This document shows, piece by piece, positions 17,883 to 24,923 of a stretch of 64,000 nucleotides of DNA. Source of the stretch: Oscillospiraceae bacterium (GTDB lineage: Bacteria > Bacillota > Clostridia > Oscillospirales > Oscillospiraceae); NCBI GenBank assembly GCA_018053145.1, contig JAGPMA010000003.1:22857-86856 (forward strand), written 5' to 3'. Below the pieces are notes generated by a model, which searched no databases, was not told where the DNA came from, and was given only the letters and a program-made list of their open reading frames with translations. A program made the position numbers and the translations under genes. The number at the start of each line of letters is the position of its first letter. Position 1 is the stretch's first letter.

Positions 17883-19790
17883 ATGGAACCTGACACAACG
17901 GCGAGAATTTACCCCTCCTTGGGAGAGCAATATTCAAGACCATCATTACTGCTGCAGGTGCGCCTTGCGCTGACAATCGTTCTGCTTGCCGTCAGCTATT
18001 TTGTGGAGCTTTCGGACAAAATTCTTCTTTTGGTTTTACTCGTGGCAGCTGTAATCAGCGGGTACGACATCGTTATCAATGCGGTAAAAGACTGTATGAA
18101 ACGCGATTTTCTGCACGAAAACCTTACGGTGTCAGTCGCAGTTATTGCGTCGTTCGCAATCAGCCGCGGGACGGAGGGCGTTGTTGCGCTCCTGTTACTG
18201 CAAATTTCGTATATTATCCGTGATTATGCGCTATTTAGAACTCGCAAAACAATATGCGAGGTTATCGAGCCGGATAGAAAGCTTTTCAAAGGTAATGAAG
18301 CCGACGCAGGCGCAATAACGGAACGCTCGACTGGGACGATGCTGACAATATTCGAGGGTATGGCTGTTCCAAGCGACTGCCTTATAACAGAAGGCTCCGG
18401 TGCTGCCGATTTAAGCTTTACTACTGGCAGCGACAAAAGCGTTCGGCTGAAAAAAGGTGATTTTTTGCCTGCAGGCAGCGTTTGTACAGTTGGACAGTTC
18501 AAGGCAGAAATCACAAATGAATCCGAGAATGCGCTTTTCCGCAAAATCGCCGCAATACTTAAATCGGGTTACGGAGAGATGACGGAAACCGAAGAAAAAT
18601 GGACAAAAGCGGTTAGCTTCATTCCACCTCTCGCACTTGCTGTAAGCTTTCTGCTGATGCTTGTTTTGCCGCTAATTTTCCACCTGAGCGTTACTGAAGC
18701 AATTCGCCGAGTTATAACTATTATTGCAGTTGCATCGCCTTGCGGGATTCTGCTGTCAGTACCGCTTACAATGTTTTCGGGAATCGCACTGGCACGCAGA
18801 CTGGGCATTGTTTTTAGTCACGCAAAGGCAGTCGAAAACGCTTCTTTAATTAATGCGGTCGTTTTCAACAAGGTGGGCACACTTACGGAAAGAACTTACC
18901 TGGTTACTGACATTAAAACAGATAAAATGGATCCCGCCACGTTTTTAAAGGTCGCCGCTTATGCTTCGGCAAATAGCGAAAATTACTTGGCAAAAGCTAT
19001 TGTTAACGCTTATGGCGAGGAAATTTCAAAAGAGCTTGTTCATGCTTTCGTTGAGCATCCAAACCAGGGCCTATGCGTTGCGGTGGATCAAATTCAAATT
19101 CTGCTAGGCTATAGTGAATTCTTAGAAGCCAACGGAGTGTCTGTACCGGAAATTTCTTTTGAGGGCACTGTTGTTCATATGTCGGTTAATGGCATATACG
19201 CCGGACGGATTATTCTCAGCGAAACGATTATGCAGGACGCTTCACGCAATTCACTTAATGACCTTGCTGAGGTAGGTGCGGACAGAATTGCGATGATTTC
19301 CGGTGACCGACGCGATAAGGACAGAAATGTCGCTAACGAGTTGGGTATTGAGGAATATTATGCCGAATGCTCAACCGAAGAAAAGGTTCAGCGTATTGCA
19401 GAAATAAAAGGGCGTATTGACTCACGCAGCAGGCTTGCCTTTGTAGGAGATGGAGAATGCGATGTGCAGATGTTTGTAGCTTCCGATGTGGGAATTATGA
19501 TAAATGGGCTTTCGTCTCATACGGACTTGGCAAAAACTGACGTAGCTATTATGGAAAACGGCATAGGCTCGATTCCCTCTGTTATCAGAGTAGCTCGCAG
19601 GACAATGCGATTCGCGGTTGGAGGAATACTTTTCTGCTGCTTAATTAAAGCTCTGATTATAGTATTTGCGGCCTTGGGATATGTTCCCATTTGGTTTGGT
19701 TTGCTGATTGACTCCGCGGCCTCATTTGCGGTGCTTCTCAACTGTACCCGAATATGCGCTCGGAATAAAACAAAAAAAGTGGAAGCCTAA
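17883..19790 (+). CDS. P-type (P1B-like) ATPase homologue with inactivated phosphorylation motif
   Basis: This 635-residue membrane protein has the layout of a heavy-metal P-type ATPase: TM segments near 27-70, 88-110, 248-275 and 280-305, an actuator domain between, a P/N domain, and two C-terminal TM segments. Core motifs are altered together. DKTGT reads N329-K-V-G-T, so the phosphorylated Asp is Asn. TGES reads TGSD (181-184), the CPC metal motif reads SPC (285-287), and GDGIND reads GDGECD (523-528 region). There is no N-terminal metal-binding domain. The frame is intact, so it looks like a maintained pseudo-enzyme rather than decay. The ATG at 17883 has better spacing from GGGAGG than the one at 17877. 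Transport activity should not be assumed. Confidence 0.85.
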   Translation: MEPDTTARIYPSLGEQYSRPSLLLQVRLALTIVLLAVSYFVELSDKILLLVLLVAAVISGYDIVINAVKDCMKRDFLHENLTVSVAVIASFAISRGTEGVVALLLLQISYIIRDYALFRTRKTICEVIEPDRKLFKGNEADAGAITERSTGTMLTIFEGMAVPSDCLITEGSGAADLSFTTGSDKSVRLKKGDFLPAGSVCTVGQFKAEITNESENALFRKIAAILKSGYGEMTETEEKWTKAVSFIPPLALAVSFLLMLVLPLIFHLSVTEAIRRVITIIAVASPCGILLSVPLTMFSGIALARRLGIVFSHAKAVENASLINAVVFNKVGTLTERTYLVTDIKTDKMDPATFLKVAAYASANSENYLAKAIVNAYGEEISKELVHAFVEHPNQGLCVAVDQIQILLGYSEFLEANGVSVPEISFEGTVVHMSVNGIYAGRIILSETIMQDASRNSLNDLAEVGADRIAMISGDRRDKDRNVANELGIEEYYAECSTEEKVQRIAEIKGRIDSRSRLAFVGDGECDVQMFVASDVGIMINGLSSHTDLAKTDVAIMENGIGSIPSVIRVARRTMRFAVGGILFCCLIKALIIVFAALGYVPIWFGLLIDSAASFAVLLNCTRICARNKTKKVEA

Positions 19791-19808
19791 TTAAGGCTTC
19801 CACTTTTT
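19774..19808. terminator. Bidirectional terminator
   Basis: A perfect 15-bp stem (19774-19788 with 19794-19808) with loop AATTA includes the end of the P-type ATPase-like gene. It faces the convergent HD-GYP gene. Confidence 0.88.
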
Positions 19809-19824
19809 AATACTCGAAGTTCTT

Positions 19825-21282
19825 TTATTTCTGATTATCTAATTTTGAGATTAACTCAATCTTTCCATCGTCACAATAGACCTTAGATACAATCTGATCC
19901 CAATTGTGCAAAAACGTGTCGGCCAGCTCCGGATTAAACGCTGAACCCTTACAGCTTATTAGCTCAGCCCTGCATTCCTCAGGCGAAAACGCTTGACGAT
20001 AAACACGCTCAATCATCATGGAGTCAACGGTGTCGCAAATTGCAACAATTTGGGCACCTTTTGGTATTTGGTTACCGGAAAGGCCATCGGGGTAGCCGCT
20101 TCCGTCCCAATGCTCATGGTGATGACGAACAATTTCGGCGACATTTTCCAGATTACAGGATTTCAAAATTATGTCTGCACCAATATCCGGATGACGGCGC
20201 ATTTCAGTCCACTCACACTCATCTAGTTTGTCGCATTTGTTCAAGGTCGCATCGGCTATGCCAACCTTGCCTAAATCATGCACAGAGGCGGAAAGCTCAA
20301 ACAGTTCTGTTTCAATGGGAGAAAGCATCAAAATTTTGCAAAACTGCTTTGTTAATGCGGCAACTCGTCTTGAGTGTCCTGCGGTGTACTCATCTCTTGC
20401 TTCCAACACATCGATAACCGTTTCGAAAGTGCTGCGATAAAGAACAATTGAGATGTTTTTGTAAATGCTCTGGGACTTGTCCAAAAGCAGGGATAAGTCA
20501 GATTCAGTTGCTTTAGTAAAATGACGTATGAGCAAGGTGATGCTTTCCTTATGTTTTCCTTGCTTTAAATGTGGGAAAGCGATGACAAGTCTTTTTTGAA
20601 CAGTACTAAGCCCTGATATAGCGCGGGCCTTTTTCAGCTCGACTGCTTCCTTGCCTTCTTCAAATCGCTCCACAGCGTTAAGAGTTCCGTTTGCCAAAAC
20701 AGAGCCGATGCCGTCAGAAAACCTGCGTATGCCTTTTTCTGTGCGTTCGAGGAGAACAAGCTCCTTTTTTAGTTTAAAGGTTTCTGTTATGGTATAAGCA
20801 GCATCGACCATAGTCAGCAAAAGGAAAAAACCGAGCATTATAATGCCAAAGGTTTGCGGGATATATGCAATTAGCTTGGTTGTCATCGGATAGATTACAT
20901 CTACAATTAATAAACAGGCCAGTCCCCAGACAAGGGAGAATCTTAAGCAGATGTAACCGCAGATATTAAGTGGTTCTTCTGAATAGTCCCACCACTTGTC
21001 ACTAAAGACCTTTTCAAGAATGAAGCCTGTCACAAACTCCAAAGCAGAGGTTAGTACAACAGAGCCTAGAAATAAATAAAAGATGTTGTCTTTAACGGGT
21101 TCAAGACAAAGGGCAACAATTAATACGCCGAATCCATAAATAGGGCAGACGGGGCCGTTTAGAAATCCGCGGTTGGTAAATTTCCCGTCCGAAAGCGCAT
21201 GAAAAACAACTTCGACACTCCAGCCTACAAAGGCGTAAATAAAGAATACCCAAAATAATTGAAAAACTTCGCTTGGCGTCAT
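19825..21282 (-). CDS. Five-TM PF06541-type membrane domain fused to HD-GYP domain
   Basis: Residues 1-165 resemble the 'putative ABC-transporter type IV' (CmpB-like, PF06541) membrane family: about five TM helices (7-30, 43-63, 66-89, 112-132, 137-165) with NRGFLNGPVCPIYGFG between the first two. A cytoplasmic, partly helical linker (166-280) leads to an HD-GYP domain (about 285-460). The latter keeps its metal and signature residues: His303, His335-Asp336 in HDLGK, His364, His387-His388 in RHHHEHWDG, and G396-Y397-P398. It is therefore probably an active c-di-GMP phosphodiesterase. It lies 16 bases after the lipid kinase gene on the same strand, so they are likely one operon. The membrane part may sense a signal. 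Confidence 0.85.
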   Translation of the reverse strand: MTPSEVFQLFWVFFIYAFVGWSVEVVFHALSDGKFTNRGFLNGPVCPIYGFGVLIVALCLEPVKDNIFYLFLGSVVLTSALEFVTGFILEKVFSDKWWDYSEEPLNICGYICLRFSLVWGLACLLIVDVIYPMTTKLIAYIPQTFGIIMLGFFLLLTMVDAAYTITETFKLKKELVLLERTEKGIRRFSDGIGSVLANGTLNAVERFEEGKEAVELKKARAISGLSTVQKRLVIAFPHLKQGKHKESITLLIRHFTKATESDLSLLLDKSQSIYKNISIVLYRSTFETVIDVLEARDEYTAGHSRRVAALTKQFCKILMLSPIETELFELSASVHDLGKVGIADATLNKCDKLDECEWTEMRRHPDIGADIILKSCNLENVAEIVRHHHEHWDGSGYPDGLSGNQIPKGAQIVAICDTVDSMMIERVYRQAFSPEECRAELISCKGSAFNPELADTFLHNWDQIVSKVYCDDGKIELISKLDNQK

Positions 21283-21298
21283 TCAGACACCTCCGGTT

Positions 21299-22243
21299 CT
21301 ATTGATTAGCAGTAAGCACAGTGTTTTGACTTGCCACACTGATACCACGAGGAACTACAAATTTGATGGCCTTTTCAACGACAGCAACACTAACCTTACT
21401 ATTATGCAGAAGTTCTCCGTCAAGAGCCACGGAAAAGTCGGTTCCGCCCTCAACGGAGATTTGTTTCCCGCGGCGGTATACTATGTAGTCTTTGAATTTT
21501 GGGTTGTCAAGGTGCTTGCCTTTGGAATAATCGCTCATGAGCTGAACAAATGTCAGCCTTGAAAACGGCTTGACAAGGCAAACCTCTAGTAGTCCGTCGT
21601 CGTTTTCAGAGCGCGGCGCGCACTGGAAGGAGCTTCCGACATATCTTCCGTTTGAAACGGTACACAGAAGGATGTTGTCATCAGAGATAACTTCACCATC
21701 GACAGTTACCTTGCAAGGGGTTTTCATGGATTTCATTAAGGCAGTTATTACTCCGGCAAAGTATGCGCGTTTCCCATGAAATAGCCAATTTGTTTTAACC
21801 TTTTCCATAGTTTTCAAAACGGCGGTATCAAAACCGAAATTCAGAACATTAATGCAATACTTTCCGTTTGCGAGTATAAGGTCTATCGGATGCTCTTCGC
21901 CGCATATGAGGTTGTCGATGTCCAGAAAGCCTTCAGCACCGCCATAGTATTTTACAAAATCGTTTCCGCTTCCGCAAGGAAAGCAGCCAACGCCGGCATT
22001 AGGATAGTTCACGACACCGTTAACAACTTCGTTTAAAGTACCGTCTCCGCCGCAAGCGTAAAACCTAAGTGGCTCGGAGCTTTGCGAACACGTCTTTTGG
22101 ACAAAGTCTGTTGCGTCCCCGGGACCTTTAGTTAAATAGATTTCACAGTTCGCTGAGTAAACGGATTTTGCAATTGCCTCTTGAATTGTGTGTGTTGCGT
22201 CTGAGGGTCCGGCGGCGGGATTAATAACAAAAATATGCTCCAT
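21299..22243 (-). CDS. YegS/DagK-like lipid kinase (diacylglycerol kinase catalytic domain)
   Basis: This 314-residue soluble kinase has the diacylglycerol kinase fold. VINPAAG near residue 5 and ACGGDGTLNEVVNG (about 62-75) form the nucleotide site, and FPCGSGNDFVKYY (about 88) is the usual third motif. LNFGFDTAVL and the C-terminal substrate domain with SVEGGTDFSVALDGE follow. It probably phosphorylates diacylglycerol or a related lipid. I chose the ATG at 22243 because GGGTGA lies at good distance; a GTG at 22252 is also in frame. It leads a two-gene unit with the HD-GYP gene. Its leader contains an imperfect hairpin around 22284-22312. Confidence 0.9.
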   Translation of the reverse strand: MEHIFVINPAAGPSDATHTIQEAIAKSVYSANCEIYLTKGPGDATDFVQKTCSQSSEPLRFYACGGDGTLNEVVNGVVNYPNAGVGCFPCGSGNDFVKYYGGAEGFLDIDNLICGEEHPIDLILANGKYCINVLNFGFDTAVLKTMEKVKTNWLFHGKRAYFAGVITALMKSMKTPCKVTVDGEVISDDNILLCTVSNGRYVGSSFQCAPRSENDDGLLEVCLVKPFSRLTFVQLMSDYSKGKHLDNPKFKDYIVYRRGKQISVEGGTDFSVALDGELLHNSKVSVAVVEKAIKFVVPRGISVASQNTVLTANQ

Positions 22244-22330
22244 TTTCTTCACCCTTGTACCTGTTTGTTTTGATTATTGACCGATGCCCACTGAATATTA
22301 AGGGCGGTCGGCTTTGTTTCTTTTGAACTT

Positions 22331-22360
22331 ATTATACATCAATAGTTTTAAGTAGTTCAA
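22331..22360 (-). promoter_or_regulatory. Promoter of the lipid kinase/HD-GYP operon
   Basis: On the minus strand, TTGAAC (complement of 22355-22360), an 18-base spacer and TATAAT (complement of 22331-22336) lie about 90 bases before the lipid kinase start. Confidence 0.7.
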
Positions 22361-22483
22361 CATTTCAATACAAATATTTTACGAAAAATGAAATTATATG
22401 CCGGGAGTATTTTTGATCAAAGCCAGCCTGTTTGCTACTACATAGAATATAGATTTTCTTTTGTTAAAACTCGATTGTTCTAC

Positions 22484-22512
22484 TTGACAACATGAAGGAA
22501 CTAAATTATAAT
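22484..22512 (+). promoter_or_regulatory. Perfect-consensus promoter of tRNA-Ser
   Basis: TTGACA (22484-22489), exactly 17 bases, and TATAAT (22507-22512) make a full consensus sigma-A promoter about 50 bases before the tRNA, as expected for a highly expressed stable RNA. Confidence 0.88.
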
Positions 22513-22561
22513 GTACAAGCTGTGTGTGACACACATAGTGTATTTGACTCTCGTAACATGT

Positions 22562-22654
22562 GGAGAAGTCGCGTAGCCCGGTCGAGCGCGCACGATTGGA
22601 AATCGTGTAACCGTCACAAGCGGTTCGAGGGTTCGAATCCCTCCTTCTCCGCCA
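22562..22654 (+). tRNA. tRNA-Ser(GGA)
   Basis: The 93-base gene folds as a class II tRNA. The acceptor stem GGAGAAG/CTTCTCC is closed by discriminator G and an encoded CCA (22652-22654). The anticodon arm CACGA-TTGGAAA-TCGTG gives anticodon GGA, which reads UCC and UCU serine codons. The long variable arm typical of tRNA-Ser lies between it and the T-arm GAGGG-TTCGAAT-CCCTC. It stands alone, with its own promoter and terminator. Confidence 0.97.
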
Positions 22655-22697
22655 TAGAAAAGCCCTGTGTTAGTTGATAACACAGGGCTTTTCTATT
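22655..22697 (+). terminator. Terminator of tRNA-Ser
   Basis: A perfect 17-bp stem (22656-22672 with 22678-22694) with loop GTTGA starts directly after the CCA end. It can also end the minus-strand cheX transcript. Confidence 0.88.
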
Positions 22698-23154
22698 ATT
22701 CGAAAGAAATATTGATTTCTATCGGGATGTCATCCGCGAACAGCTCTACACAAATGACGTTATTTGAGCTCATCTTAATTTCTACATTGTTGCCTTCAAG
22801 CATTGTCGGAGTTGAAATGTCAATTAAAATGTCAATATTTGAAAAAGCAGTTGCTGCATGCGCGGTTAGCATATTGGTTAGTTCAGATATTGCGCTTTTT
22901 GCGGTTTCATCAAGCTCTTCAACCGGTTCACCCATCATCATGACTTCCGCGATTTGTTTTGCCGCTTCAAGCTCAAAAGTGTATACGACATTTCCTCTTA
23001 CAGCGCCAACGACGCCGACTATAACAATTACTCCGGAACTTGTTATTTCTGCGGTTTTTGCGTTTAAACTACCAATTCGAACGCTGTTAAAACCAATTTC
23101 CGGCATTACAGTTGAAAAAGACTCAATAAAAGGATTTATGTATTTTACATCCAC
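22696..23154 (-). CDS. cheX: CheX-type phosphatase-like protein
   Basis: This 152-residue protein matches the CheX/CheC-like phosphatase family, which removes phosphate from response-regulator Asp residues. The E-x-x-N active-site motif is present in SAISELTNMLTAHA (Glu91, Asn94). It also has the family's alternating beta-alpha pattern, with GVIVIVGVVGAVRGNVVYTF as the central strands. It overlaps the upstream REC-CheX gene by 10 bases, so the two are made together. No cheA, cheY or chemoreceptor gene is nearby, so chemotaxis itself is not implied. Confidence 0.85.
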   Translation of the reverse strand: MDVKYINPFIESFSTVMPEIGFNSVRIGSLNAKTAEITSSGVIVIVGVVGAVRGNVVYTFELEAAKQIAEVMMMGEPVEELDETAKSAISELTNMLTAHAATAFSNIDILIDISTPTMLEGNNVEIKMSSNNVICVELFADDIPIEINISFE

Positions 23155-24008
23155 TCTTCAGACCCCCATTTAAAACCAACGTTTAGAAGAAGCTGGCCGA
23201 AATTAGTTTCAGCAATTGCTGTGGTTGTTTTAAAAGCCGGTGCTGATATGTGAACACTATCACCGGAGAGAATAGAAGGCGGAGCTAAGCGAAGACCTAA
23301 GCCCTTGTTTTTCCGGTTTAGTATCGAGCACGCGTTCCCGGCTATAATATTGCCAAATTCTCCTAGTGCCGCCATGACTTCATCATTACTTGCAGCCTGT
23401 CTTTTAAATATGGCCGTTGCAAGATTAGCAGCGGTTTCTTTAGATAAATCAATAATCATTCGGCCGGAGAATCTTCCGATAATACCGATAATAATGGTCA
23501 TTCCCGCGGATTCGTGCTGCTGTTCGGAAGAATATTCCTGTTTATATGTAAGCAAAGTTTTGGTCATTTTATTTACGCCGTCCATAAGAGCTTCTCTAAA
23601 TACTGCGGGGTATTCCTCATCGAGGAACTGATAAAGCTCATCGGAAGACATTACTTTTTTTATGGTTGTTATCAATTCGTCGGAATCAATGGGCTTTTGA
23701 ATATAGGCAGATACTTTATTCTTTTTTGCCTCGTTCACGATTTCGTCGTCCATCATTGAGCTAATGACTATAACATGAATGTTCTCATCAATCTCGTGTA
23801 TTGCGCGAGTGCACTCAAGGCCATCTGTACCCGGAAGCGTCATATCCATCGTTACTAAGTTTGGCTTTTTATCTTTTACTACCGCTTTGACATCTTCAAG
23901 TGTTCCGGCATCGCCAACGACTTCATAACCATTGCTTTCCAATATGTTTCTTATAAAAGTTACAGAAAAAGCTGAGTCATCAACAATAACTATTCTTGTT
24001 TTTTCCAT
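23145..24008 (-). CDS. Response regulator with CheX-like output domain
   Basis: This is a two-domain protein of 288 residues. Residues 1-120 are a receiver domain with acidic pair Asp10-Asp11, phosphoacceptor Asp55 in VTMDMTLPG, and Lys105 in YIQKPID. Residues about 135-288 are a CheX-like domain with E-x-x-N in ALGEFGNIIAGNA (Glu217, Asn220). A receiver joined to a phosphatase-type domain could remove its own phosphate or that of a partner. The start is taken as ATG 24008; the TTG just before is less likely. Its partner cheX follows with overlapping frames. No sensor kinase is encoded in the window next to it. Confidence 0.87.
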   Translation of the reverse strand: MEKTRIVIVDDSAFSVTFIRNILESNGYEVVGDAGTLEDVKAVVKDKKPNLVTMDMTLPGTDGLECTRAIHEIDENIHVIVISSMMDDEIVNEAKKNKVSAYIQKPIDSDELITTIKKVMSSDELYQFLDEEYPAVFREALMDGVNKMTKTLLTYKQEYSSEQQHESAGMTIIIGIIGRFSGRMIIDLSKETAANLATAIFKRQAASNDEVMAALGEFGNIIAGNACSILNRKNKGLGLRLAPPSILSGDSVHISAPAFKTTTAIAETNFGQLLLNVGFKWGSEEWM

Positions 24009-24041
24009 CAAATCTCACAACCTTTGCTTTGTATTTTTTTT

Positions 24042-24070
24042 AGCATACCATATTCGACAATATATGTCAC
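24042..24070 (-). promoter_or_regulatory. Promoter of the REC-CheX/cheX pair
   Basis: On the minus strand, GTGACA (complement of 24065-24070), a 17-base spacer and TATGCT (complement of 24042-24047) with TG one base before the -10 lie about 35 bases before the start. Confidence 0.55.
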
Positions 24071-24140
24071 TATCTTAAAAAAATATTCAAAAATGCGCAC
24101 TTATAACAAGAAGAAACGCCATGGGAACTTCATCTGATTT

Positions 24141-24173
24141 GTAAGAATTATTCTAATATAAAATAATTCTTAC
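24141..24173. promoter_or_regulatory. Perfect 12-bp palindrome, probable operator
   Basis: GTAAGAATTATT (24141-24152) and AATAATTCTTAC (24162-24173) are exact inverted repeats 9 bases apart. The right half overlaps the first four bases of the downstream -35 box, the classic place for a dimeric repressor site. Confidence 0.65.
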
Positions 24174-24198
24174 ATTTTGCTTTGAGTTGTGATATAAT
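24170..24198 (+). promoter_or_regulatory. Promoter of the gene at 24398
   Basis: TTACAT (24170-24175), 17 bases, and TATAAT (24193-24198). The predicted transcript begins only a few bases before the attenuator hairpin. Confidence 0.72.
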
Positions 24199-24209
24199 GA
24201 AATAACAGC

Positions 24210-24258
24210 GTGTGGTTTTGACAAACGTAAGTCCGGTTGTCAAAACTGCACTTTTTTT
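24210..24258 (+). terminator. Leader terminator (attenuator)
   Basis: A 15-bp stem with two G-U pairs (24210-24224 with 24237-24251), a 12-base loop and seven T residues (24252-24258) form a textbook terminator. It lies inside the leader of the following gene, with no gene upstream on this strand for it to terminate. Confidence 0.8.
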
Positions 24259-24397
24259 AAAACAGGCGGAATTGTTCGCTTTATGAGGATACGCAGGAAC
24301 GGATAGCTAACTAGTATTATGGTGGGTTTCGCCCATGGATGATGGTAGCTGAAAACAATGGAAATAGGTTTTAAGAAAGAATGGAGCGAAAAACACG
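24259..24397 (+). ncRNA. Possible structured leader RNA downstream of the attenuator
   Basis: AGCTA (about 24305) can pair with TAGCT (about 24347), closing a region with an inner TGGG-TTTCG-CCCA hairpin. A GCGG...CGC hairpin lies before it. I do not recognise a known riboswitch class. Confidence 0.3.
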
Positions 24398-24808
24398 ATG
24401 AAATTGGTTCATGAACAAGTACATCATGTCAAGTATGGCATCGGTACGGTCATAGCTCAGACAGAGGATATTGTTGAAGTAAAATTCAGCAAAGAATTCG
24501 GAAATAAGAAATTCGTTTATCCTGTTGCATTTGAAACATTTTTAAAAGTTTGCAATCAAGCTTCCCAAGAGAAAATGAATGAAGAGCTGCGTCAAATACG
24601 GGATGAGATAGATAGCCAACGTAAAATGCGCAGGGAAGCGGAGCAAAAGGTTATTGACGATACACACCGCGAAATTCAGGCAAAAAAGCGCGCTGCAACG
24701 AAATTAACTACTGCAGCAAAGTCTGCCGAGAAAAAAGCCGCAAAAAAGGCTAAGGAAGAGGCTGACCTTGCTAAAGAAATAAATGATTCTGAATCCATCG
24801 CGCTATGA
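24398..24808 (+). CDS. Uncharacterised small protein with SH3/KOW-like start and charged coiled tail
   Basis: This 136-residue protein is not assigned to a named family. Residues 1-50 (HHVKYGIGTVIAQ, VEVKFSKEFGNKKFVYP, FETFL) look like a small beta-barrel of the KOW/SH3 kind seen at the start of several Firmicute proteins of unknown role. Residues 58-136 are strongly charged, Lys/Ala/Glu-rich and probably form a coiled coil (KKAAKKAKEEADL). The ATG has TGGAGC 10 bases upstream. It appears tightly controlled, having its own operator-overlapped promoter, an attenuator and a long leader. Nucleic-acid binding is a reasonable guess, but only that. Confidence 0.7.
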   Translation: MKLVHEQVHHVKYGIGTVIAQTEDIVEVKFSKEFGNKKFVYPVAFETFLKVCNQASQEKMNEELRQIRDEIDSQRKMRREAEQKVIDDTHREIQAKKRAATKLTTAAKSAEKKAAKKAKEEADLAKEINDSESIAL

Positions 24809-24853
24809 AAGAAAGCCTAAGCCGCTTTATGGTGGCTTAGGCTTTCTTTCATA
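24804..24853. terminator. 20-bp hairpin at the end of the gene at 24398
   Basis: A perfect 20-bp stem (24804-24823 with 24834-24853) and 10-base loop overlap the stop codon. There is no trailing T run, but T-rich bases lie within the 3' arm. Confidence 0.7.
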
Positions 24854-24923
24854 ATCAACTATTTACAGAACAAGTGTTTTGTGGTTTAATAATCAGAAAT
24901 TTATATTATAGTTGGTGTTACAC

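Larger units (their letters stand above)
22244..22561. other. Intergenic region with divergent promoters
   Basis: This 318-base gap holds the minus-strand promoter of the lipid kinase operon (22331-22360), a leader hairpin for that operon, and the plus-strand tRNA-Ser promoter (22484-22512). I see no gene in it. Confidence 0.7.
24012..24397. other. 386-base intergenic regulatory region
   Basis: This region divides the minus-strand REC-CheX gene from the plus-strand gene at 24398. It holds a minus-strand promoter (24042-24070), a palindromic operator (24141-24173), a plus-strand promoter (24170-24198), a terminator just downstream (24212-24258), and a further leader of about 140 bases. I see no coding sequence in it. 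Confidence 0.7.

Noticed and set aside
22501-22683. Minus-strand reading frame with GGEGGIRTLEPL
   Set aside because: It is the well-known false ORF produced by reading the back of a class II tRNA. It covers the tRNA-Ser gene and its terminator.
24259-24397. Possible c-di-GMP-I (GEMM) riboswitch
   Set aside because: ACGCA and GATGGTAGCTG recall the class, and an HD-GYP gene is near, but the conserved CAAACC, GNRA tetraloop and AAAGC-type core are missing.
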